Origin: Mesocentrotus franciscanus
Lineage: Eukaryota; Echinodermata; Echinoidea; Camarodonta; Strongylocentrotidae
Assembly: GCA_037976565.1 (NCBI GenBank)
Contig: CP137672.1
Location: 33,682,737 to 33,746,736 of the forward strand
Direction: 5' to 3'
DNA length: 64,000 bases
In this document: positions 11,283 to 25,200 of the stretch, in pieces
Numbering within the stretch: the first letter of the stretch is position 1
Layout: each line of letters starts with the position of its first letter
Position numbers and translations under genes: made by a program
The notes under the pieces: generated by a model
Database searches by the model: none
What the model was told of the DNA's origin: nothing
The model's input: only the letters and a program-made list of their open reading frames with translations

Positions 11283-14200
11283 CTGTATCGGACGAGAAGA
11301 AACAAAGGTGTTGAATACAGAAAGTCTGTTTTACATTAAGCCGATCATGTTTCAATTAAGGAAATGAATAGTTATTAAAGAAAAGGACACAAAATACACA
11401 TAAAAAGGAAAATTCCAACATGTTAATGTAGCCATTATCGGAGTTTTTAATTTAGGTATAGATATGCCGAAGGACATTTTCAGTGGGGATGTTCTCCCAT
11501 ACTACCCCCCCCCACACACACACACACACACACACCCCTTCCCGGCGCGACGCTCTTAAGTAATCTCAGCATAACAAAAACTATATTTGACATGAATTAT
11601 TTTAGTATTCTTTAAAAAGCACTCTTCTTTCTTAAATATGAAGAATCTTCTTGTACAGTTTTGTACTGTTAAAAGTATTTCACATGAATCTCATTACTCT
11701 TTACAGGGCTCTCTTTTTCTCTCGCTTATTTAATTTTGTACTAAAAATTAATTAGATCATTACCTGATCTTCGTCATCTTCTCTTTTCATATGCATTGCG
11801 ATGACCTCGAGAGAGTCCAGCATTTCCAGGCATTCCTTAGGCAAGGACGCACTGGACGAGTTAATGTCCCTGTTCCTACTCTCAATCTCTTCAAGCAACG
11901 ATGGTGTTATGGTATCAATCACATACTGCGCTCCTGACCTCAAGAATCTTTTATCGGAAGACGCTCCAAAAATCCTCCCACACAGACCGGCTGACGCGAA
12001 TTTCTTCTTCATCTTCTTCGCCGACTGGTGCTTCTCGTGTTCGTATGGCTTCGTTGGCCTCGGCATGCACATGACCTTGGGCATGAGCACGAGGAAGATG
12101 TAGTGCATCGACGACGACATCTCATGCGTGCGAGCGTTCCTGAAATGAAAATTAATGATGACGACAGTGATGGTGATGGAGAGCGTTACCAACACCATGG
12201 TGAAAAGCATGTAGCGACCGATCAACGGCAGCGTGGTTGATGTCGGTGGGATGATGTCAGGGATGAGGAGAAGGAACACGATGAGGGCCAGGAGGATGGA
12301 GATGGAGAGGGTTATTTTCTCCTGAGCGTCTGATGGTAGGAAGAAAACGAGGATTGTGAGGAAGGAAATAAGAAGACAAGGCACTACGAGTGTGACCACG
12401 TAAAACAACGGTTTCCGATGCAGCTTGAAATATAATGTAACATCCACGTATTTATCGTCACAACACGGATAGGTAATCTCGTTCCGCGTCGCCGGCGATT
12501 CGACGATCTCCCATTCACCGTTCGGCCAATAGTCCTCCTGATCAACGACATCGTTAGAGGACGCCATGTCGATCTTGAGTGTATCATGAGTCCATGGACC
12601 GAACTTCATCTTACAGGATTGTTCGTCAAATGGAAAGTATTCGATGTCTATTGTACAGGAGCTTTTGTAGATCGCGGGTGGCAACCACGTGACTGTTCCC
12701 GTGTATTTTACTATGGCGTTCACGAGAAACTGCACATCGAAATTCCCATTGGCACTAGAAAGGAGAGGGTGAAAGAAGTAATCAGGATTTGTGGTAATGG
12801 AACAACTAAACTTCACTCGGAGTTGTTTATCACGTAATATAAGTATGAATTTTTATATACGGATTTATTCCACAAGACATAGTACAATTCAGCTTATCTC
12901 AGACTGAAAGATTTGAAATATCCCAGAATTATGAATGAGCGTACCACTCTTTTTTGTAACTTAAGTTGTTTTAATTTGATGAAATCTGATTAAACAGACC
13001 TTTTAATCGAGTACAATTCAGAAATCTTAAATCGTGCAATTAGTATCAATCTTTTGACGGATATTCACACACAAATGTGATTTGTTTTCCCTTCTTAATC
13101 CATGCCTTCTTTATCGCACTACTACTACTAGTCGTAATTTCAATATATAACAAACTAATTACTACACTGATTATTTCTTAAATCAATTATCTCGTATATT
13201 TTAATTTTTGTTAACATGCATTTCTGTATGTATTTACTGTATGTTTCCTCATAATAATTCAGGACCATCATATAAAACTGTCTGGTACTAATTGTATTAT
13301 CTTGTTGAGATATATCCTAATATTAGATAAATACTGATTAGGTAAATAAATGTTGTGAATAAAAAAATAAATAGATAAACAATAAATAAATACAAGAAAA
13401 TAAACTGTATAAATGAATAAATAAATAGAAAAACAAATAAATAAACAAATAAATAAAAGAAGGGGAGGGAATAAATGAAGGAAATATTGTATTTACTTGT
13501 TGTATAATAAGATATCAGGTCTCCAGATATTTTCAGCAGGAATATGAAGTTCAGTGATACCGTCATAATCCTGTGGATTCCACATTAAATGATGGTCCTG
13601 CCATTCCTGTTAAAAAATTCATCAGAAACAAGAAATAATGCTTGAAATTAATTACTTTAAATTCAACCCAACATGATTGAAACAACAATAAATAATTTCG
13701 AATATTTTCTAACATCGTCAATTTGAAATTGAATGTCATACTAGTCTGGATATAATTATCAATGGCATGTATTGAAATTGATCAGCTAAAATTGATAAGT
13801 TATCTTTCTCCAAATGTGCATCCCTTACATTTTAAGAAAAAGTCATTTATTGGAAAAAGTAAATCACATCGACAAAAGAAATCAGAAGAACATGTAGGTT
13901 TGCTTTTCTTCCTTTAACATACTGTATATATATATATATTCCGTGTTACAAATCCTTTTACTTTTAATATTGATCAAATATCAATTGCATTCAGTTCACT
14001 ATCTGCCTACCTTATTTGCAAGCTTTGATTAATTAAAAAATTTGTCATTCCATAATTATTTCATTTAAAAAAAGAAGAGAAATTCACTTACATGTTTGAC
14101 CCAGACACTTGTTGTCATCACTTGGTTCTTTTCATCCTGGAGAGAGAAAGAGGGAGAGAGAGAGAGAGAGAGAGGGGGGAGGATAGTATGAAAGAAATAG

Positions 14201-15571
14201 GAAGATAGGGTACGTTAGGAAAAATCAGAGATTTGAGAGGGTTGAGGTAAAGACAGAAGGTAGAGTATAAGTAAGTGAAATGGAAGGAAAGAGAGAAGTG
14301 AACAAAATCAAAATGAAATGGAGATATTTAGGAAAAGGAAGGGAAAACACAAATACAAAAGAAAAGAAAATAGAAATTGGGAGGAATATGGGTAGAAATA
14401 TTTTGAGTGGTGGTGAGGGAAGGATAAATAATAATAAAACAATTAACAGAAGACAGAGATGGGCAAAGATGAATGGAAGAGAAGACAAAATGAAAGAAAA
14501 TGAATGGATTAATCATCAGTTATGTCATCGAGAAGGAACATGCTACGTTTGTCTGTGTGCTATCTATAAACATTACAAGCCATTCCCGTTTATGTTATTG
14601 TGTATGTTGCTTTGATCGGATTTCTGTGACAGACCCTGCAAATGTAATTGATCGTACATGTACAATCATTAGCAAGCTTATTTTAAACTTAATCAATATA
14701 CACTGTATGACCGTTGCAAGACCTCACCGGGAGGTGGTGGCGATCTTATGGACGCTTGAATAAAAACTAAAGCCCCTTCGTCACACCTATGACCAATTAT
14801 TGACAACTGCTTGATGTCTTTATTTGAGTGGTTGAGATATGATGCTTTTAGAAAATCAAAAGCTTTCTGATCCGTGTTGCTTTTATTTCCAAAGTGTCCG
14901 ATCGAATTCGTCCAACCTGAATAATAGATGGGCGTTTAGTTTATTGGCATGCATCAACGTTTGTTTTAAAAATAGTGGATAACAGCAAGTGATGTTTCAA
15001 TTTAGAAATAGATGACGGTCTGCGTGTCACTTCTCCTTTAATTGGAATGCTTGAAATGGACGATCCTTTTTTGTTTTACTCTTGAGAGTTGGTAGTATAT
15101 TATCTCCTAGTAAACTCACAGTATACCGTTCGTTTTTATTATCGTTTAATCTATCTCCCTTCAATCCTACATGTATGAACATTTGTTTGGGTTACTTACT
15201 ATTGCTATGAGTTGTGATATGGAAAGTCCAAACTTGACCACGACAGGGTCGGATTCGTTCTTGACTGGTCTGATGAAGATGTTGTAGTCTTCTGTCAGGT
15301 TTGCGTACAGTAATTCAGCCGCCCTGGATGCTGCGCTACCTGTAACCATGGTAATAAGATGAGGGAACAACGGTAAGCAATTTGACGAGACGCAATGTGG
15401 TATACGTTATCATAATCATGGTCATCACCATCATCGTCACCATTTATCATTACAGTTGTTATCAGTTCCACTCATTTCATAATCCTTATCATCATCACTG
15501 TCATCCCCATCATTATCGTCATCAATATTGGTATCCTAATGCCCCAAAATTCATATTACAGTTATCATCAT

Positions 15572-15605
<34 letters not shown>

Positions 15606-16265
15606 AGCATCATCATTATCATCATGATCAACTCCAACAATTCCAACGTCATCTCTAATATCACTAGCATCGTTATCAACACTATCATCATCATCATCAT
15701 CCCCATCATCAACATCATCATTATAATCTTCAACAATTCTAACGTCATCTCTAACATCATCATCATCATGAATAATTTCCATTATCATGTTGGACACGCT
15801 AAGCTTTACATTGTGTGACGTCACATTAGGTAAGGTGAACCTAGAATGGAGAATCATCTTAAAATGCAAGCATGAAGTTCATATCTTATTAAGCACACTA
15901 AGCAGATTAAATATAGTTGATGCAGCACTTGCAACGACTAGGGAATGACTGTCTTGTGTGGAGAGAGGATGAGCTTACAGTCATCATGTGGTGTTTTCAC
16001 CGTAAGGTGCACTTTTTCTATCGGATAACTGAGTCTTGTCTGGAAAGGTAATAAAGATGGTATTAAAGCATATATTCCTGGATGAAGTACTCAATACATG
16101 ATGAGAAGTACAGAGAATCTCATCAATTGCTCATCTCTTCTCGATAAAGTCCTTGATAAAAAAAATCGCTACCAATTTTTCACGCAGACGGCATGTGGGC
16201 ATTCGAGTACATTCCTGTCAGTTCTTTTTAGGTTGTTTGTTTCTCCCTTTCACTTGCTATGTCCC

Positions 16266-16296
<31 letters not shown>

Positions 16297-19200
16297 CCGT
16301 TCTCTCGCTCTCTTTCTCTTCCACTCTCTCTTTCATTTTATCAGTCACTTTCTTTATCTTTCTCTTTCACTTTCTCTATCTCTCTGTCACATTCTATCTT
16401 CCCTTCTTTTTTCTCTCTTTCTTCCTTTCTCTCTCTCTCTCCCCCTTTAAATATATATATATATATATATATATATGCCTTCTTCTTCTCTTTCAGTACC
16501 TCAACATTTGATCTCGGAAGAAGGTGGTTCTCACTTTATTCAGAGAAAACAATTATGTCTCTTTGAAAAAAAGTAAATTTGGATGAGGCACTTTTGCAAG
16601 TATGGTAGATTTTATTTGACGGGTGAGGGACACTGACTGGCTGCCTATAGTCCCCCTCCCTCCTGAAGCCACCATGACAATACAAAACAAATAAACAAAA
16701 AATTGCAATTGGAAAATAATCTTATTATGTTCCATACTTGTGAGTTGTGACCTTGCATTAATTAGGTGCGATCAAATGGCTTGGGCATAACATCAATTCG
16801 TGACTAATTGTCGAATAGTCATTGATACTATGAGCCATCAAACCTCATTAGGAAAGACAAGTCCAGATGATGTTTATCAAGACCAAGGCGTTTACTTTGA
16901 AAAATCGAATGTAAAAATGTATATCCATTGTCATCTCTCTGGAAGTCTTTACAACGTTATTCTTCAAATTTTCTGCGTGAAAAGCCCATATTCCGTGCTT
17001 ATATGCCCAAGAAATATACCCGACCGGCCACCAAAGCTCGCTCAATGGCTCGACCCATCACGCATACTGTCGCTTTTCCTGTTCACGATTATAAACCCCC
17101 ACCAAGAAGCCATTCACAACATCGTAAGTAATCAATAATATTGAGTACTATTTCATGCGGGTTTATTTTATTGCACAATTGTTCTAATGTGTCCAAGGTT
17201 TATCTAATCCTAATTATTTGATTGGACAGTGCATTTGCCTCTGTCCGGTGAAACGGAATGAACCATGAAGAAGTTATTTAAAGGTCCTTGTCAATATTTT
17301 CGAGTAAAAAATAAAAGGGGTTCCCTTGTGCGTTAACATGTTTAATAAAGTTTTGAAGTGATGGCACTGTGGAAATTCTGAAGTAAAACAATTGTTGTGT
17401 AAAGGACAACTTTAAATGTTTATTTACGTTGGTATGTTTTTCATGTGCGTTTACCTAATTCACTAAAATATTTACTTAAATATATGATTTTTCTAGAAAA
17501 ATATTGCAGCCGATGTATTTTGTGGAGCATAGAAATATAGTGTGTCACTTTTAAATTATCCTAACTACTACAGTAGCAGGACAATAAATGAACGTGAGTG
17601 TGTGCGTTATTTAGCATTCTTTTATTTTATTTTTAATAGCTTTAAAAAAAAGATTTTGATGATAATCCTTTCATGCAAGGATTTTGTTCCAATAAATTTA
17701 AATTTGAATTTGAGTTTGTATTTACTCTGTTGTCAACCATATACTCAACCATATTTTGAATAACTGTCGTTGGTTACAAACATACTTCGACTCAGTGGAA
17801 ATGCTTCAAAAGGCGAATGACCAGCTTTAATCGGCTATAAAACACAAAGGCAAAGATTGAATGCGTCACAGAGATTTTCAGTAAGAGGATTAATATCTTG
17901 GTAGGGGACTGGTCATTCTTGATAGTTCGCTGCCACTTGAATAGCTTAATCGGACTATGGCATGATAAATTAAAGGATATTCTCCGAGCTTTGATGATTT
18001 TTGAAGAGTACCCTCGCAACCCTCTTCAGCCTCTTGATAACTGTGACTCGCACCACACGGCATGCACAAAATACTATTGTTCGCTGTCTGAAAGTGGATT
18101 TGCTCGTAAACACTTTTTAATCTTCTTGTTTGGAAGATTTGAAAATAATGGGGTATGATGGTGCGTTACCAGTGACAGGTAGATTTTCTGATTTGTGTAG
18201 TATAATAATTTTCGGCTCATTTCTGTTTCGTAATTGCGTCACATATTACAAACATTGGGTCAAAATAAAACAATAGACGACAAAGTTTAACGGGTCAAGA
18301 ATTATATTAGCTTTGTCATACTCGTTCTCTCTATTCATTATTTTCTTGTGTGCATATAATCACATTTCGCATAAAATCATCATGAAGCCAAATAATGTGT
18401 TATGTCTGCCAACCAAAATGTCTTTTAAATGTTCCATCATATTTTGAGTGAGAAGTACCGTTGGATGTCATCACTACTACAGATTTCCCTTTGATATATT
18501 CTTCTGAAATTAGATGACGTTTAGTTAATTATCAATTTTTTATTTTATTGTTTAGGAGAGACATTAATTACAAACTTTAATTTGTCGGCATTTGACTATA
18601 TCTAGGATGATAGAATTGTCAAAATCGTGTGCACTACCAGATTGAGAATGGGCATCTAATCCAACGTAGTACCATAATCATGCATTGAACTCAAACTGTC
18701 ACTGCTTGGAACTTGTTTATATCAAACTCTCGCACTGACTCATATGGATGGCATCTCAAAGCGCTTTGTATCCAGTGGGAAAGGTGCTATATAAATTGCA
18801 ACTATTCTTACCAACGACGCAAAATAATGAATTGTCCCGTATACTATTTTTCTCATGACGATAAAAAGTCGCCAACGTAACCACGACTTGTAAATACTAT
18901 TCTCGATTCAAACTAATTGGACGATTACAAGTTTTCGTATTGCAATTGTAATCTTCGCGGGAGACATTCCGGCTACAAATACATGGCTTCTCATAACCGT
19001 TAGCCCCATTCAAAAACGAGAAGAACATATAAGAAAGGAGGCCCTTCAAATGCTTCTTATAAGGGCTTGTACCACGGGATACCAACACTCGCTTCATCAA
19101 CTTCTCGGAGCCCTTTTTAAAGATGACTTAAAGAAAACAAACGAACATAAGTTGGTAGTTATCTATTCAATATTTTGCCTGTGTGGATCAACAAACTGCG

Positions 19201-22200
19201 TTTACTTACGCCCAAGGTGATAGCGAAAAACAAGTTTGATTCTGATAGAGTGCTTTCTTTTTCTGCAGTGTGCATCGCGGGCAAACAAGACAAGTATCAC
19301 AGACTTGACGACAGATACAGTTGTATCTACATGTTTATATCGGGAGCAATGTCAAGCATTTGGAGAACCACAATATTGGAATAGAATTGACGGATATGAA
19401 TTTCAAAACTAAATTAATGATAGCTTTTTTAGAGTGAAGTGTGAGATGGAATGATTATTTTTTCTGATGATATCATACTGATACACCTTCAAATTCCTTA
19501 AATAGTTGAATTCAAACCGTAAGTTGTATTCATGAATACAGTAGGACCTCGTTAAAAATAACACTATAACTAACTTACCTTATTACAAGATTACTTAAAT
19601 TGATGACATCCAGATTAGAATAGACATGTTCGATATATTACATCATACTACCCACTTTGTAGTTCTTGATAAATTACATAATTTCCATATCAATGCATGT
19701 AGTCATTCTTTTAAAAGAATATTGCAATCTTATGCAAGAGGTACATCGCTTTCTATACGAACTTTTAATCCGAAAAAAGTACCGGTAATTCCTCAGTAAA
19801 ATTTATCGATCAAATTTGGCAGTAACGATGCAATTAAAGATGGTAATGGCGCTGTAATTGTGCTTGTATTTCACGCTTGGTGGCCACGTCATTGTGTGTC
19901 AAAAAGAAAGCTACCTCTCGACGTTACGATAGAGTGCACTGGGCAAATCGATAACCCCCCCCCTCCGCTGGGTGCAAGAGACACCATACGACTGCTCCTT
20001 TGAACACATATTGAGTTAAAATAAAGTGATATTTATTTCGTTTGAATTCTAATGAGATTAAGGCATAAAAGATCAAATAATGTATTATTGTACGAGAGCT
20101 ACAAGCTTTCAGGCACATAGGGGTTGTTGTTTTATGTTGTTTTTTGTCTTGTTTTGCAAAAATGTTGTGGGGTACAAACATTGATCAAAGGCAATCATGT
20201 ACAATTGGGGGAGGGGGCTCTGTCCCTATGCAGCCCTGGATCGGATGCTTTGTATAATGTGCCTTTAATACCACTGTATTTTTGTTCGAACATAGCTGCT
20301 GGCTGTTACACAATCTCAAAAAGGGGTGGTGGAAACAGGAATTTGTCCCTCATGTTCCGCGTATACCGAATCTATCAAGACGGCAGACTGGTCGATACTT
20401 CGGATCAGGATATCGATAAGCTCACTCAGTTGATGAAATACTAATAGACCATTCCTCATCTGCATTGTTAGACCATGGTAATCATTTCGCTCGACTGACT
20501 TGCAAAGGCCTGTCGCGATAATAGACGGACAAGCTATTATCAATAGAGTGCTATGAGCTCTTCAAGTTGCGTTGTAAATGTTTCCTTTTAGATGAAAGAA
20601 AGATGAAGAAAGGAACAACAGAATGTCGTTTTGAATGTTGAATGTAAACATAATGGGTTTGGGAGAAGAGCATTTTGATGTCTCCAGAACATCGACAATA
20701 ACGTCCATTAAATTGAAAGGAACATTATCATCGCAAGATACATGCAGACGACAGACTAGCGTACGCGAAGAAAGCCGCGATAGCAATTACAAACCAATCG
20801 ATACCGACATAATAACATTATTCTATTTTTACTCGTACACGTATGCCCAACAATTAGCCACCTCATGAAAGAATGTACAAGATAATCAGACCATGTCTCC
20901 ACAGATAGATTGTTTTATGTCTGTAATTGCGTAATCTCAAAACAAAGTGTCTCAAATTCACGTAATTCATGTCCCGAGCGAAGGGAGTCCTTTTCGTAGA
21001 TAAAATGTTTTGTCCTCCCAATTCAAAAGAAGGTGATTTTTCTCTTACCCACATCGTATTTTTATACTAAGAGGAAAATGACTGAACTCTAACCTTTTTA
21101 TAGGGCAATAGCATTAGATCCGAGAAGGTGTTGTTTTCATAAATTTGCACCTTGCACTTTTGAACGGTGCACCTTAAACATTTCAACATTTCAAGGGTAC
21201 AAAAAATGTTCCAAAAAGGAACTGCAATGATGCAAATTATTCCATGTGAGATAAACATTGCACTCCTAAAGATGGTGCCATTTGGACCTTAGTTTAGGGT
21301 CAAAGCTATTTTTTCTTTCTTAGAATGATTTGCTATCCATGAGGTGCGAGGCGTCTTTCTGTGGTCATAGAAAGACATCATAGGACAGTTAAAGAAAGGA
21401 ATGAAAATACGTATGTATGAACAGAGCTTCAATTTGGGACAAAGTCATCTATCATGTCTTAAGGTACCACTACTCGGGCTCTGGAGTTCAAAGTTAAACC
21501 CTTTTATCTTAATGTGAATAGAGATAGCATTTCGCTGCCCATACGGTGTTCGAAGTTCTATTTGTGGTTCCAGTTACGATAGAGACGAAAAGATATCTGT
21601 ATGGCTGTATGGACAGAGCCCCAGTTTGGGATGAAGTCACGGTAAGCAAACAGTGAAAGTGATCGCTTCTATAGCAGCAACAGTGTGTGCATGTCAAACT
21701 GTGAGAGGGTAGCATTAGTCCGAATAAAGGCACTCTATGTAGGGGGTTATGTCAACCCTTTCTAAGAGATAGGAGAAGAGAGGGGGTAAAGAGAGGGGGG
21801 TAAAGAGAGGGGAGAAAAGAGAGGCAAAGAAAGAGAGGGGGAAAGAGGGGAGAGAGTATACAAGAAAGAGAGAATAAAAGGCAGGGAGACAGATTAAAAG
21901 ACAGAGAGATTAAAAAACAAAAAGAGAATAAAAGACAGAGATAGAGAATGAGAGAGAAAAACAAGAGTTTGTGTGTGCGTGCGTGCCGCTGGTGCGGGTG
22001 TGTATGTGTGACAGAGGGTGTGGAAAGGGGTGGTAATGTTCTTAATACCTAAATAGTGATCACTCAAATTACTTAGGCTTAAGTCTTTAGATATTGATTA
22101 AATGTTAGCAGATGACAGAGTAGTAGAAGACATGCACCCTTTCACGAATGACAACCCATCTTTCTAGCTCCATTGTTCTCGGGAACACTCTCGGTAACGC

Positions 22201-25200
22201 TCGCATATTGACCAAACAATTTATATAAACCACATGACATAATGGATCAAAGCTACTGATCTTGATACATCTTTTTGCGACATCATCTATCTTAAACATA
22301 AAAATGTAATAAAGTTTTGAGTAACAGTAAAATAATAAAAACCAAAAAATTCTTTAAAAAAAAGACATACTAGTATGCGATTTCTTTTTCTTACAAATAT
22401 ATCAAATTAATTCCAAATGCATCAGCGTTGATTTTTAAAACAAACTTTGCGTTCTAATTCTCAATGGAGCGCATTAGAGATTCGTTTGTCACACTTAATC
22501 CGCCTAGGGAGTATCTAAATTGTTTCGGCGCTTACTTTAGCCGTAAGGAAATCAATATACAAGCCGACATGTCGTGTATGTCTTGGGTATATTCACACGA
22601 TAAAATTGATCATCTTTTCATCGTGGGTATAGAATTACATACCCCTCAGGTATCAAGATGTATTGGCAATTCTGTAGAAAAACAATACCATGCTGCCTTC
22701 GGATTTAGGATTTAAAGGTGTAGCATTCGGGTATAAACCCTACAGGGATCGACAAACAGTTTCACACTGTCTTTATCGAGTGTTACAGAGGAAGCATTCA
22801 ATTGAATAGATCTACTGAGAAGGTTGCTGTGCATCTGGGGCATCAGGAATCCTGTAGTTTCAGCTTGTATGACACAACTAAAATACGGTTTTCAATGAAA
22901 ATTATTTCTCAAAAGTAAGAGAAGAAGTTTAGCTCTTTTTCAAGATAATAAAACATTTAAATATTTAGACTGCTAATCTCTATGGATGCTGTTAATAATC
23001 TTGAAACAGATTTCATACATATTAGTAAAATCTACAAAATTGATATAACAGAGAAATATAATTCATTCCAATCTCATGACACGGATTATTATAATTATTA
23101 TGCCAGAATCATGATGTGCAGTCAATAGTGTTGTGTTTTATGTCGGCCATTATTTAAATTTCAATTTTGACATCTTGTAATTTGAATTTTGATTGAGTTC
23201 AAGTCAATGTTTCAAATTCATACATTTCATGTAGCAATTCCATTCAATTTAAGGGACAAGAGCATAGACTTAAGTGTGATTTGGACCCTGATGTAGACGA
23301 CAGTTGCCCGACTAGCCCCGGGGCAAGCTTTGGCTGTCTTCGTACCATAAACTGCGTGGGGACGACATTCCCACTATTTTGTCTCATCGAGGCCTAATTT
23401 CCCGCCAAAATTAGGTCTACTCGGCCCCAATATTGACATTAATATCAGCTCACATGCATGCAGAGAAGCATTCTTAAGAGAATGTAGGTGGCAATATTAA
23501 CGTATCGACAACTTTCAACGAGTAATTTGGGTCTTCATTTAAAAAAAACAGATCATATTACTCGGTGCAAAGCAGTGTTTCGTTGATATTTTTGGTATTT
23601 ATTTTAGTATGCCATTTAATACCTTTATTCCTTTCTTTTCATTCTTGTTTAATCAATCAAATGTTTCATTAAATTATCTGAACATTTTTTTTAGGATAAA
23701 GAAGTTTTTACATTCAATATTATGCCGGCATTGATAAGATCTCCAAGTGTTACAATATTGTTGGGAGAATCTCATTTCTAGTCTCATTGAGGACGCTCCT
23801 GGCCGGCTGCGTATAGGTGCCATTATGTAAATCTAGCCAGAAGAACCCGGTATGAGGGGGTAACGAGAGATGTTTTGCCTCGGGGAGTGTCGGGGCGCCT
23901 TCGTTTCTCCTGTCCGCTGGCAATGCGAACTATTTCCGATTGTAGACATTGGCGCCCTGCCCTACGTTACCACAACTTTTGTTACAGTTGACGCCATATT
24001 CGTTCGTGGCGCTCCAAGAATTGGTATCCCGTTAATAAAATACCGACGCCACATTGCGTATGTCTTTTTTTCGCATGGTAGAATGAATGAATGGATGGAT
24101 GGATGAAATATAGATGGTGGTGAGAGAGTAGAAAGTGAATTCCTGGAAAGACGCACAATCAGTTGAAATGCTTTAAATTCTTAGAATTGCAGAGATTTTA
24201 ACATAAAATATGATATAAATATATACCAATTGTACACCCACATAATGGTTGGCAGAGCTTATTCATAACTGGATATAAAAATACAGCCCACTCTATGATA
24301 TTTTTTAATTATTTTCCTTTTAAGTGGAGGATTTTTGAAAACACATTAACACAAGTTCAATAAATGTCAAGTTCAATACATTTTAATAATTATTGTGTGA
24401 TATGATAAAGTGGCAAAAAGCGAAGTATTTCATATTCTTAGATAAAATGCTCAAATAAAAAGTAACAATAGAGAAATTTAGAGGCGAAAACAATACACAG
24501 ATATACACAGACAGAGACGGCATGACATAAAGTTGAGAAACAGACAGAGAGAGAGAGAGAAAGAGAAGGGAAAGGAGAGAGAATAAGACAGATCAAGAGT
24601 GTTAAGAAGAAAAAGAGAGAAATGTGTACAAAAAGAGATACATATTATAAACATATATTACATCTGGTACACCGTCCATAAATGGTGTATGGGGAGAAAA
24701 AGGGAGGGAAGATGGAACGGAGAACGATCGAGAAGGTGACGAAAACAAAATATAGCGTCGACCTTTGGACGCATTCGAAAAATGGTAAGATAATCCAGTG
24801 GACTGAGAGATAGATGCAAGGTAAAAAAGGGGAGATCAGTCATCCAGAAACGATCTTGAGAAGCGAGAAAGGAATGAAGAGGGGGTCGATCAAGTCCATA
24901 TCAATTTCAGTTTACATGCATGATATTTCAAGGGATGCTATATTTGCCATATTTACAATCATATTTACAATATATACATAATGTGTATGTATATATATAC
25001 ATATTAACATGAGGCATGAGCCATACTAATTATCTATCAGTCAGCAACACAAGTCTTCCCCCTTGCTACGACTTGATAACATCTATCAATCGCTGCAATT
25101 TGCTACATAATTATTGATGGGTAAGCATTATGTTGATGTCAAATGTACTGAAACACCAATTAACAAAACAATATCAATCAATTAATATTATTGTATGCAT

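Noticed and set aside
15522..15869. 115-codon Asp-rich ORF and its shadows
   Set aside because: It is encoded wholly by an ATC/GAT trinucleotide repeat, and several frames are open for the same reason.
16098..16566. Two 137-codon Ser/Leu/Phe-rich ORFs
   Set aside because: They are translations of a (CT)n and (AT)n tract.
20124..20444. 106-codon plus-strand ORF
   Set aside because: No recognisable domain, no splice context, and it spans G-run low-complexity sequence.
23870..24106. 78-codon ORF in a locally GC-richer patch
   Set aside because: No domain and no consensus splice pair that would make it an exon of the neighbouring gene, and it lies on the opposite strand to the receptor.
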